DNA from: Closterium sp. Naga37s-1
Lineage: Eukaryota; Streptophyta; Zygnematophyceae; Desmidiales; Closteriaceae
Reading direction: 5' to 3'
NCBI GenBank assembly: GCA_947471745.1
Contig: CANJKZ010000174.1
Location: 2,418,501-2,482,500, forward strand
Length of the DNA: 64,000 bases
Positions 39,401 through 46,885 of the stretch are shown piece after piece. Position 1 is the stretch's first letter. Each line of letters begins with the position of its first letter. Under the pieces are notes generated by a model. The model was not told the origin of the DNA. It did not search any database and was given only the letters and a program-made list of their open reading frames with translations. Made by a program: the position numbers and the translations under genes.

Positions 39401-41919
39401 CGTCGGCTACTGAGGGTGCTGCTGTTGCGGGTCCCGGAGGTGCTCGTGCTGGGAGTACTGGAGCTGCTAGGCCTGCGGGTTCGACTGGAGCTGGTGCTGC
39501 TGAGGGTGTTGGCGCTGAGACTACCACTGGCGGTCCTGCTGGGGGTGCTCCTGGTGTTGCTCGAGGTTCTGGAGCTACTGGAGGTGCTGCTGGAGCGGGT
39601 GCTCCTGCTGGGGGTACTGGTGCTGTCCCTGCTGTTTCTGGCGTAGCTACGCGGCCTCGACCGTACTTCGTTCCACTCCTGCAGCAGGTTCTTGGTCTTC
39701 CGCCCTCTCCTGGTCCTCCTCCTCCTCTCTTGGAGGGTCCACAGCCTGTCCCGTCGCGGTCACTGCTACAGCCTACCTCCCCTTTGCCTGCTCCTTCTCC
39801 CTACACTGGTCCTACTGGAGGTCTTACTGAGCGTCGTGAGCCTGCGTCTCGCCCTGCGTCGCCTGTCCGTGCTGCTCGCGCTAGTGGTCGTGGTTCGCGT
39901 CAGCGTCCTCCTCCTGTCCCTGGCACGCACAGGATGTCTCTGCGTCCGTCTACTGCTCCTCTGCGTGCCCCTTTGCCTTCTCCTCCTGAGTCCTCTCTTC
40001 CTGCTCTTCCCGACCCGGAGTCGGACTCTCTTCGTGCTGCCAGTCCTACTGTCACGCGTCTCCTTGCTACTGTCGTCACTGACCCTTCCTTCGAGTCTAC
40101 TGCTGCGTCTGCACTAGTTACTGAGCTCGTCGACTTTGCTGCTCGCTGTCGCCTAGACTACGCTGCTAGTCTTGTCGCTGAGTCTGGGTCTGCCTGTCCT
40201 CCGTCCGTCGGGGGTGAGTGTGCCCTTGGCACGGACGTCCTTGAGGACAGGCAGGAGGAGTTCCAGTGTCTGACAGCTGCTTCACCTCATCTCGTGTCCG
40301 TACTGCTTACCCCTGAGGGAGACCCGGATGCACTTGACATCCCGACTCCGCGCTCTTACGCGGAGGCGATAGAGGGTCCCTACTCCTCTCAGTGGCAGGC
40401 AGCTATGGATGCAGAGATGGCTTCCTGGAAGTCCACAGGCACCTACGTTGACGCTGTCCCCCCTCTTGGGGCGAACATCGTCAGTGGCATGTGGATCTTC
40501 AGGGTGAAGCGGCCGCCGGGTTCTCCGCCTGTCTTCAAGGCACGTTACGTGGCTCGTGGCTTCAGTCAGCGACAGGGAGTTGACTACTTTCAGACCTTCT
40601 CCCCCACCCCGAAGATGACCACTCTTCGGGTGCTGCTACACGTTGCTGCTCACCGTGACTACGAGCTGCACTCTCTCGACTTCAGCACTGCTTTCTTGCA
40701 GGGCAGCCTGCACGAGGAGATCTGGCTGCGCCGCCCACTTGGCTTCACTGGGTCTTTCCCTCCTGGTACCCAGTGGAGTCTCCGGCGTCCAGTCTACGGT
40801 CTCCGCCAGGCGCCACGTGAGTGGCACGACACACTGAGGACTACGCTTGCGGCTCTTGGGTTTGCTCCTTCTACTGCCGACCCGTCGCTGTTTCTACGCA
40901 CCGACACCTCTCTGCCGCCGTTCTACATCCTCGTGTACGTCGACGACTTGGTCTTTGCCACAGCTGACACTGCTGGACTCGCCCACGTGAAGTCCGAGCT
41001 GCAGAAGAGACACACGTGCACAGACCTGCGTGAACTGCGCAGCTACCTTGGCTTGCAGATCAACCGGGACAGAGCACGCCGCACCATTACCCTGACTCAG
41101 TCACACATGGTGCAGCAGGTCCTTCAGCGCTTCGGCTTCACGTACTCCTCGCCTCAGGCCACTCCTCTGCCTACTCGCCACTCACTCTCAGCTCTGCCTT
41201 CGGATGAGTCCGTAGAGTCGAGTGGCCCGTATCCAGAGCTTGTTGGCTGCCTCATGTACCTGATGACCTGCACACGACCTGACCTTGCATACCCTCTTAG
41301 CATTCTTGCACGCTATGTTGCTCCTGGGAGACACCGACCAGAGCACATGGCTGCAGCGAAGAGGGTGTTGCGATACTTGTGCAGTACGTCGGGCATGGGA
41401 CTAGTGCTTGGAGGGCGGAGTCCAGTGGTCCTCACTGGGCATGCGGACGCTTCTTGGGCTGACGACCAGGCTACGCAGCGGTCGTCGCAGGGTTACACCT
41501 TCAGTCTTGGTTCTGGCTCTGTCTCGTGGCGAGCTACTCGCTCGTCCTCTGTTCTCGGCTCCAGTTGTGAGGCTGAGATCTACGCCGGGGCCATGGCTGC
41601 ACAGGAGCTTCGCTGGCTCACCTACCTGCTGACTGACCTTGGAGAGCCGCCTCGTTCTCCTCCAGTGCTGTACGTAGACAACAAGGCCATGCTGGCCTTG
41701 TGTCGAGAGCAGCGCTTGGAGCACAGAACGAAGCACATTGCTCTCCGTTACTTTCTTGCTCGTGATCTGCAGCAGCGTGGTCAGTTGCGACTTGCGTACG
41801 TGGCCTCTCAGGCCAACACTGCTGATGTGTTCACCAAGGCACTTGCGCCTTGTGACCATCAGCGCTTCTGCACTCAGCTCGGTCTTGTACCTGTCTTGCC
41901 TCACTTGCTCTCCTCTTGA
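36325..41919 (+). CDS. Copia-D gag-pol polyprotein, 1864-aa open frame
   Basis: True homology starts at MYITLYYIVTRLPDSL (36433). In order: gag C-terminal half; RRRSGKGKGGKGAGG and a long Gly tract (36760-37000); C-x13-C-x3-H-x4-C module (37135-37210); protease DSGA (Asp codon 37549); GAG-pre-integrase LLWHHRLGHPS; integrase Asp 38221, Asp 38428 and Glu 38536 (DD35E); Pro tail; GGAEP repeat linker (39070-39300) and Gly/Ala linker; RT with intact YVDD (40936-40947); RNase H with HADASWADD, CEAEIYAG and YVDNKA; end at TADVFTKALAP. All enzymes look intact. One polyprotein would be cut by the protease to build the particle, copy the RNA and integrate. Confidence 0.95.
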   Translation: MLPFPQSLTSLRTSALVTLATALHSLLTSAPRTPPPMYITLYYIVTRLPDSLRVVRDHFLSVCPTTLTVDLLEKSLLAAEKSIVAVGASRGDPRTPIFEGCSPSPLLPSVASAAAADLLGLESVGVASVPSGRRRSGKGKGGKGAGGASGGGGGGGGGSGGSGGGGGSGGGGGGVGGGSGGGGVGGGGSGSGGGGGGGGGGGGGGGGSSGGGGGGGGGGGGGGAGRGSSQRSGSGGGSRQQQQQRGRDTLSPQQLREWYTARQRGGGFGPCSYVLRTGDRAGEQCGGPHPTQRCFGRLTDAWRHQFPEASEIPRWGDLSRAGVAIYDLDFDAILSAMYAVSISDEGDCYRCFPPDPGIETAALGPGEAAALGACDAAALGARVSASSGTGESALSGTTSASASLTFTLDSGASRSFFRDRTTLTPLSRPVAVSLADPSGGPVLSRFSTVLPCPAAPSGTLSGLYLPSFSTNLVSGADLQDAGVHQFTPARQRVTHCTEARTGRHLATFTRQQGSSLYTLTTASPPVTKSGRVASSGQVFAAASRSGPESAPCSCRLLSHETLLWHHRLGHPSLLRLRGMASRLLVSGLPRSLPPLPQGPGPTCVPCVEGRQRAAPHSSQFPPTEAPLQTLHMDVWGPARVRGQGHERYFLLVVDDYSRYAAVFPLRGKGDVTEVLIDWIRAARLQLRQSFGSDFPVLRLHSDRGGEFSSGLLRAYCRARGIRQTFTLPDSPQQNGIAERRIGMVMDVARTSMMHAAAPHFLWPFAVRYAARQINLHPRVSRPETSPALLWTGKVGDASAFRVWGSRAFVRDLSADKLSPRAAPCVFLGFPPDAPGWQFYHPTSRRVLSSQDVTFDESVPYYRLFPYRTPSPPPPPLFLVPGPPPVDPLPPQGPAPSGVSQVDAVEPVEVTGDFGAAGGTEPGGAGPGGAEPGGAESGGAESGGAEPGGAEPGGAEPGGAEPGGAECGGATPGGALPGGAGPGSAAPGGPPPRVSTRALSRREPLSPQELREWFARRWSRAAGAGGSSATEGAAVAGPGGARAGSTGAARPAGSTGAGAAEGVGAETTTGGPAGGAPGVARGSGATGGAAGAGAPAGGTGAVPAVSGVATRPRPYFVPLLQQVLGLPPSPGPPPPLLEGPQPVPSRSLLQPTSPLPAPSPYTGPTGGLTERREPASRPASPVRAARASGRGSRQRPPPVPGTHRMSLRPSTAPLRAPLPSPPESSLPALPDPESDSLRAASPTVTRLLATVVTDPSFESTAASALVTELVDFAARCRLDYAASLVAESGSACPPSVGGECALGTDVLEDRQEEFQCLTAASPHLVSVLLTPEGDPDALDIPTPRSYAEAIEGPYSSQWQAAMDAEMASWKSTGTYVDAVPPLGANIVSGMWIFRVKRPPGSPPVFKARYVARGFSQRQGVDYFQTFSPTPKMTTLRVLLHVAAHRDYELHSLDFSTAFLQGSLHEEIWLRRPLGFTGSFPPGTQWSLRRPVYGLRQAPREWHDTLRTTLAALGFAPSTADPSLFLRTDTSLPPFYILVYVDDLVFATADTAGLAHVKSELQKRHTCTDLRELRSYLGLQINRDRARRTITLTQSHMVQQVLQRFGFTYSSPQATPLPTRHSLSALPSDESVESSGPYPELVGCLMYLMTCTRPDLAYPLSILARYVAPGRHRPEHMAAAKRVLRYLCSTSGMGLVLGGRSPVVLTGHADASWADDQATQRSSQGYTFSLGSGSVSWRATRSSSVLGSSCEAEIYAGAMAAQELRWLTYLLTDLGEPPRSPPVLYVDNKAMLALCREQRLEHRTKHIALRYFLARDLQQRGQLRLAYVASQANTADVFTKALAPCDHQRFCTQLGLVPVLPHLLSS

Positions 41920-41989
41920 CCTTACTTGTACTGTCACATATATATACCTGCTCTTGCTTGTCTAGCTCTATATATATATGTGTACTCCT

Positions 41990-42124
41990 GCATGTGAACT
42001 GGCCTTGTGGCCTTGTCGTTGTGCTCGGACTGTGTGGTGACGTTGTGATCCACCCTGAGCTTGCTCTGCTTTGCTTGACTGGTCTTGTGACCCCTTGTTC
42101 TCCCCCACTTTGCCTATGGGGGTG
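41990..42124 (+). promoter_or_regulatory. Copia-D 3' UTR stem-loops and polypurine tract
   Basis: GGCC-TTGT-GGCC (42001-42012), GTGG...CCAC (42034-42053), GGTC-TTGT-GACC (42081-42092), then CCCCCA (42102-42107) pairing with TGGGGG of the polypurine tract (42117-42122). Confidence 0.8.
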
Positions 42125-42259
42125 TGTCAGAACATATATAGCTTATGCTGTTGTGTAGGCTATAGTGGGGTATCCCATAGGGGGTACAACCCAATTAGGG
42201 TTTTCTATATGTACTCACCTCATTCATAGTTCATTCATCCTCGTTCTTCATTCTTCTCA
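42125..42259 (+). repeat. 3' LTR of Copia-D
   Basis: 135 bp, identical to the 5' LTR except for one missing T in the CATAGTTTCATTC region. Confidence 0.95.
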
Positions 42260-42281
42260 AATGCACTGACCGGCCACTCAC

Positions 42282-42427
42282 GTCCAGAAGTCAACGAGAG
42301 TGCTGCCGAGCTCGTGGCGGTCCAGGTAGTGCTGCTGCATGTCCATCCAATGGCGGATGCTGAGTGACGACACAAACACCCCAATCTTCTTGTACGGGGC
42401 CTCGTTGTTTGGCGTCCATGGGGCATC
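42282..42427 (-). CDS. Fucosyltransferase-like exon 3
   Basis: Minus strand between acceptor (CCTGGCAG|GATGCC) and donor (TCTGGAC|GTGAGT). Encodes DAPWTPNNEAPYKKIGVFVS, then SLSIRHWMDMQQHYLDRHEL. It corresponds to the block after GIQVR in GT37 enzymes, where the chain reads KVVLVTSLH..YY. The repeat continuation after Copia-D (42260-42281) lies just beyond its donor. Confidence 0.65.
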
Positions 42428-42445
42428 CTGCCAGGGGAGAAAAAA

Positions 42446-42715
42446 CACGGAGTGTGTCAACTTGATTCAAGTCACGGAGTGTGTCAACTTGATTCAAGTC
42501 ACGGAGTGTGTCAACTTGATTCAAGTCACGGAGTGTGTCAACTTGATTCAAGTCACGGAGTGTGTCAACTTGATTCAAGTCATGGAGTGTGTCAACTTGA
42601 CTCAAGCCACGGAGTGTGTCAACTTGATTCAAGTCACAGAGTGTGTCAACTTGATTCAAGTCACGGAGTGTGTCAATTTGCTTCAAGTCATGGAGTGTGT
42701 CGATTTGCTTCAAAG
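42446..42715 (+). repeat. 27-bp minisatellite, 10 units, in a fucosyltransferase intron
   Basis: Unit CACGGAGTGTGTCAACTTGA-TTCAAGT repeats every 27 bp from 42446 to 42715 with few substitutions. One frame reads ECVNLIQVT repeatedly, but it lies between exons 2 and 3, so it is not coding. Confidence 0.95.
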
Positions 42716-42836
42716 GGAGAGAGCAAAAGATGGGAGCAGCACATAAGATGGGGAGCAGAGGAAGGAAGAAAAAAAAGGACAGCAGGGCTGAGCATCGGGA
42801 GCGGAGAAGGGAGGAACGAAGAGGGGGAAGGGGGCC

Positions 42837-42940
42837 TCTCTGGTGTGAGGGGGCAATCTCTGGTGTGCGCGGCACTCTGGTGTGAGGGGCACTTTCTGGT
42901 GTGAGGGGGCACTATCTGGTGTGTGAGGGAACTCACTGGG
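42837..42940 (+). repeat. Short CTGGTGTGAGGGGGCA repeat
   Basis: About five imperfect 17-26-bp units of TCTGGTGTGAGGGGCACT type, intronic. Confidence 0.8.
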
Positions 42941-43010
42941 GCACGTGGGGCGGTGGGGGGCAGGTAGTGTGAGATGTTGATAGCGCAGTTCAGCACACGA
43001 TGAGCCACCG

Positions 43011-43245
43011 GCAGCTCAATTGCATTGGGAGACCAAATCTTTAAGCGCAGGGCAGCGAGACACAAGAGAGTACGATGGTGTCATAAACACATGCCTTTTG
43101 AATCAACATATATTTTGCATGGTAGCAAGACAGAAGAGACGAGAGTACGATGGTGTGGGAAGAATGTCTTTTGAGTCGACTCAAAACACACTGGCAGTTG
43201 AATTGCATTGGGAGAACGAGTCTGAAGCGCATGGCATTGAGACAG
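43011..43245 (+). repeat. ~184-bp imperfect direct duplication
   Basis: CAATTGCATTGGGAGACCAA (43017) recurs as GAATTGCATTGGGAGAACGA (43200), and AGAGTACGATGGTGT recurs at 43067 and 43144. The second copy contains the palindrome at 43169. Confidence 0.75.
43169..43186. other. 18-bp perfect palindrome TTTTGAGTCGACTCAAAA
   Basis: Spacer-free palindrome, type member of the TTTTGAG-N4-CTCAAAA family scattered through 34-47 kb. Confidence 0.95.
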
Positions 43246-43468
43246 GAGTGGCATTGAAACCACATGCTGTTCTTGCAAATAACTCTCACACAACTCTCAC
43301 AAAATCCTCACAAGCAGAGAACCCTCGAGGATTCATCACGGAGAAACGCCACAGAACTGACGGGCCTCTAAGCCACACGATGGTCACCGGAGTTTCACAG
43401 GGCTCTCACGGGAGTTTTACAATCCTGGGGGTCTCACGGGACTCTTACAGGCATGGGAGTCTCACGGG

Positions 43469-43810
43469 ACTCATAACTCATGAGACTCACACGGGAGTCT
43501 CACGGGACTCATAACTCATGAGACTCACACGGGAGTCTCACGGGACTCATAACTCATGAGACTCACACGGGAGTCTCACGGGACTCATAACTCATGAGAC
43601 TCACACGGGAGTCTCACGGGACTCATAACTCATGAGACTCACACGGGAGTCTCACGGGACTCATAACTCATGAGACTCACACGGGAGTCTCACGGGACTC
43701 ATAACTCATGAGACTCATACGGGAGTCTCACGGGACTCATAACTCATGAGACTCACACGGGAGTCTCACGGGACTCACAAATCATGAGACTCTCATGGGA
43801 GTCTTACGGG
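43469..43810 (+). repeat. 38-bp minisatellite, 9 units, in a fucosyltransferase intron
   Basis: Unit ACTCATAACTCATGAGACTC-ACACGGGAGTCTCACGGG starts at 43469 and every 38 bp to 43773. It contains GTCTCATGAG-like and GAGTCTC palindromic cores. Confidence 0.95.
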
Positions 43811-44377
43811 ACTCTCAAGAGAGTTTTACGAAAGAGGGTACTCCCCAAAATTTTAAAAGGTTGCACTTCCAAATGTTTACATGCAGTTTCATAGTCAATC
43901 TAGATTACAAATACAAATCGCAACAATGCGTGTTCGTCGCGTTATTTCCGCGCGCCTCGTTCAGTGTCGCCCAGTTTCCTAAGAGCAACATTTGGCTCCA
44001 CGTTAAGGCTTTAGGATTGGTCCTCCAGATTTCCCAAGGCCCGATGCCCCTTGAATTTGTCCTTCTTCGTGCCTTGCTGGTCCCTAAGCCAACATAACTA
44101 CACGCATGCAATCAAGTAACTGAATGTCTTACATTCACCAGTATATTATGTGACTAGAGTCTTGAGGCGCATAAAAATAAGACGATTCTGAGGTGCCTCA
44201 AACGCAACTCACAGGCCATTCTCACCTGAATGCTCAAGCAGTGTGAGACGAGTTCTGAGGCGCCGCAAAATGAGGCAAGTTCTGGGGCAACTCCTATTGC
44301 AACGATTTTTGCGGCAACTCCTATTGAGACGAGTTTTGAGGTGCCTCAAACTCAACACACGGACGGACCACCCTCAC

Positions 44378-44524
44378 CTGAATGCCGAGGCGGTGTGGGA
44401 AGTGGGCGAGGTTAGCATGAAAGACGAAAGTGATTTCGTCCCACAACTGGTTGTCTGGGTGCAATAGGTAACGTGCCACGTGTGTGAACACACGCCCATC
44501 CGGAAAGAGCTCGTTGAGCCGTGC
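44378..44524 (-). CDS. Fucosyltransferase-like exon 2 (diagnostic GT37 motif)
   Basis: Minus strand, acceptor CTCCGCAG|GCACGG at 44524. Encodes ARLNELFPDGRVFTHVARYL, then LHPDNQLWDEITFVFHANLA and a GIQ end. It matches the L..LFP...VFHHLGRYL.HPTNQVW block of plant xyloglucan fucosyltransferases. The strongest donor is CAG|GTGAGG, but the family continues VR after GIQ, so a donor six bases later (AGG|GTGGTC, exon to 44372) may be used; both keep phase with exon 3. Confidence 0.8.
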
Positions 44525-44924
44525 CTGCGGAGTGGATGGATGGGGGGAGGGAGAACAAGAGTAGAGGAGAGCGCACACACATGCATATCTGGTTGTCTGG
44601 GTGCAACAAGAGTGGATATGTGGGTGGGTGGGAGGGAGGGACAGTGAGCAATAAAGCAATGATCCGATGCTGACCTGGCAAGGGGAACGATCAATCCATT
44701 TGCTCTTTGAACGAACGGTCTAGAGTGCAGTGGAGGATAGGACTTTAGAGAATTTTCCAATTCACATCAGCATAAGGAACGATCAAGTCATTGATCTATG
44801 AGTGAACGACATAGAGCGCAGTGGAGATTGGGTAGGGAGGGACGAAGCAACTTTTGAGTCGACAGTCAGGAAGGGGCTTAGGGGGGTACATTGGAGTCAC
44901 TTTTTGAAATTTCTCAAACTTGGA

Positions 44925-45165
44925 GGCTCACAGCAGAGGGGACGTAGTAGAGGGAGGGAAGGAAGTAGGCATCGATGTTTGTGAACCAGAAGCATGCCTC
45001 TTCGTTCGACTCAGAACGAGGGGAATTTTGAGTCGAATTAGAACGAGGGGAGTTTTGATTCGCCTAAATACAGGGTGACTTGGGAGTCGACTCAAAAGGA
45101 GGCTCACAGCGAAGGAGGGGACGTAGTAGAGGGAGGGAAGGAAGTAGGCATTGCGTGTATATGAA
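44925..45165 (-). repeat. Two partial duplications of fucosyltransferase exon 1
   Basis: The plus-strand block GGACGTAGTAGAGGGAGGGA-AGGAAGTAGGCAT occurs at 44939 and 45118 as well as in the exon (45263, with GGACATAG and GCAGG variants). The copies at 44939 and 45118 lack the rest of the exon and are followed by degraded TTTTGAGTCGA sequences. Confidence 0.75.
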
Positions 45166-45251
45166 CGTCCAGTGGATCTATGAAGGGCCATGGAGGGGCG
45201 ACGACGTGGCGGTTCGCACTCAGTGAAGGAGAGGACGAAGTGGAGACTCAC

Positions 45252-45378
45252 CGCGAAGGGGGGGACATAGTAGAGGGAGGGCAGGAAGTAGGCATCGATG
45301 TTGGTGAACCAGAAGCGTGCCGCACCCATGATGCCCCACAACTCTGCGTGTCGATGACCGCAGAACTCTGCTCGCACC
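45252..45378 (-). CDS. Fucosyltransferase-like exon 1 of the recognised part
   Basis: Minus strand, acceptor CCTGCAG|GGTGCG, donor TTCGCG|GTGAGT. Encodes ELWGIMGAARFWFTNIDAYF then LPSLYYVPPFA, matching the block (YF.PSLF.IPSF) that directly precedes L..LFP in GT37 enzymes. It splices in phase to exon 2. Confidence 0.7.
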
Positions 45379-45439
45379 CTGCAGGCATCAGGCATGGGGC
45401 AAAGCGTTTGCTCAAGCGCTTATTTCACACGCTGCAGCC

Positions 45440-45860
45440 CCTTTACTAAAAACTCCGCTCACACCCTGCACTGCATGTACTGCACGCATGCGGCACGGCA
45501 GGAATGAATGGATGGCTGTACGTGATATGGTTGCTAGGCCTCTGCTCGCATCTTGTCTGCATTGCATGCATGGGGCATCGCAGGAATGGATGAATGGCAC
45601 ACGTGATTTCATTTAGTCGCAAAACCCTCCGCCCACACCCTGCAAGCAGACATGCATGGGGCATGGCAGAGATGGATGGCAGCATGTGAGATGGCATGCG
45701 TGCAGTGGCATCCGAATGCAGGATGGAAGGGATGCAATGCGGTCGTAAATCTTTCGCCAGGGATGACTTTTGAGTCGACTCAGCATATGGAAGGCATGCG
45801 ATCCAGTCGTAAAATTTCAGCCCGGACCCTGAATGCATGCATGCACCATGCACGCACGCT
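45440..45860 (+). repeat. Imperfect ~110-130-bp repeats with GCATGC blocks
   Basis: At least three loose units share AAA..CTCC(G)C(T)CACACCCTGCA, GGCATGGCAGGAATGGATGG and TCGTAAA. No gene seen. Confidence 0.6.
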
Positions 45861-46191
45861 ATTTTGGGGGAAGCACGTAGAATTCTCAAAAGTGCCCGTA
45901 GCTTTCACGAGTGACGATGGCAGGGGGAAGGGACGGCAGGGACGGCAGAATGGCATGGAGAGCAGGGACGGTGACGTGAGGTATCTCAACCAGTTGTGGC
46001 ATGGCATGGTGTGGAGCATGTGCAAAATGAGAACGCCAGTAAAAGGCAGAGACGGCAGTGCATGTGACATAAAAATATTTGTTGTTCTTGTTGTTGTTGA
46101 TGTTGTTGTTGTTGTGTTTTTTTTTTTTTTTTTTTTTTGTCTCATGTGATGTAGTATGTTGCAACGCAGGTCCAGACAAACAGCCACCCAC

Positions 46192-46313
46192 CTGTGGCTC
46201 ATGTCCATCCAAATGGTGCCATTCTCTTGCACACGCCTCCTCATATTCCCCGATGCCCCATTGCCCTGCCAGTACAACTGGCTGGCCAATACACTCATGT
46301 TCAGCTTCGGCTG
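46192..46313 (-). CDS. Possible upstream exon, function not recognised
   Basis: Minus strand between CTGCAG|CAGCCG and CCACAG|GTGGGT; encodes QPKLNMSVLASQLYWQGNGA, then SGNMRRRVQENGTIWMDMSH. It may belong to the N-terminal half of the fucosyltransferase-like gene, but I cannot match it to a family motif. Confidence 0.35.
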
Positions 46314-46705
46314 CTGCAGCACGGTTGACAACAACAGGCTCAACGAGCATTGTGGGGGAGAGGGGGGGGAGGGAGGAGGGGAGAGAGGGGGAGGGGGAGA
46401 GAGAGAAGGAAAAACAAAAGCGCTGTTGACATACAGCAAATTGAAAGGAAAGAAGAAGACGAAGAAGAAAAGACTTTTGAGGCGCCTCAAGATAAGGAAA
46501 AACAACAGCACTCTTGACAACAGCGGATTGAGAGAAAAAGAGAAGATGAAGAAACAAAAGAATAACCCATCATGTGTTGACAAACTAGACAACAGGAGTC
46601 TCTGTGTGAACTTTGGTTGGGGGAGGGGGGGGGGGAGGAAGGACGGACGGCGCCACTTTTGAAAGCTCTCAATAATAGAACAGCAACCGCTTGTTCAGTT
46701 TTGTA

Positions 46706-46723
46706 AGTGACTCTAGAGTCACT
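46706..46723. other. 18-bp perfect palindrome AGTGACTCTAGAGTCACT
   Basis: A related palindrome with a different arm, close to TTTTGAAAGCTCTCAATA (46657-46674). Confidence 0.9.
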
Positions 46724-46860
46724 CAGCATGCAGGCCGCTCAGTCACTTTTGAATGTGGAGCTTCAGGCCGCGTTAGCACTGCCTGCAGCTACAACAACTT
46801 CTGATTCGACTAAAAAAAGGCCGTGTTAGCACTACCTGCAGCAACAACAATCCGTGTGGG

Positions 46861-46880
46861 GCTTTGAGACGTCTCAAAGC
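46861..46880. other. 20-bp perfect palindrome GCTTTGAGACGTCTCAAAGC
   Basis: Ends six bases before the left border of Copia fragment G. Confidence 0.95.
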
Positions 46881-46885
46881 ACAAA

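Larger units (their letters stand above)
34695..42259 (+). mobile_element. Copia-D: nearly intact Ty1/copia element
   Basis: LTRs 34695-34830 (136 bp) and 42125-42259 (135 bp) are identical apart from one T indel, and the 5-bp duplication AATGC is perfect (34690-34694, 42260-42264). It carries primer site, leader, gag-pol with all catalytic residues, 3' UTR stem-loops and polypurine tract. It is the youngest-looking complete element here and could be active or very recently so, except for a 1-base frame change in a C11 run within gag. Confidence 0.97.
24370..45378 (-). pseudogene. Xyloglucan fucosyltransferase-like gene (GT37), split by two Copia insertions
   Basis: Five exon pieces on the minus strand follow the order of plant GT37 fucosyltransferases, which add fucose to cell-wall xyloglucan or arabinogalactan in the Golgi: AYFLPSLYYVPPF, then LNELFPDGRVFTHVARYLLH with HPDNQLW and LGIQVR, then YKKIGVFVSSLS, then AILDMWLLSF, then SSFRSTAAGLAG. 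Each has GT-AG-type borders. The N-terminal part (signal anchor, GLGNR motif) was not identified. Copia-E lies inside the exon carrying SSFRSTAAGLAG, so this allele should not make a full enzyme. Copia-D, a 171-bp repeat, two minisatellites and many palindromes fill the introns. Confidence 0.75.

Noticed and set aside
42446-43810. CRISPR-like regular repeats
   Set aside because: The 27- and 38-bp units are head-to-tail without unique spacers in a eukaryotic intron; they are minisatellites.
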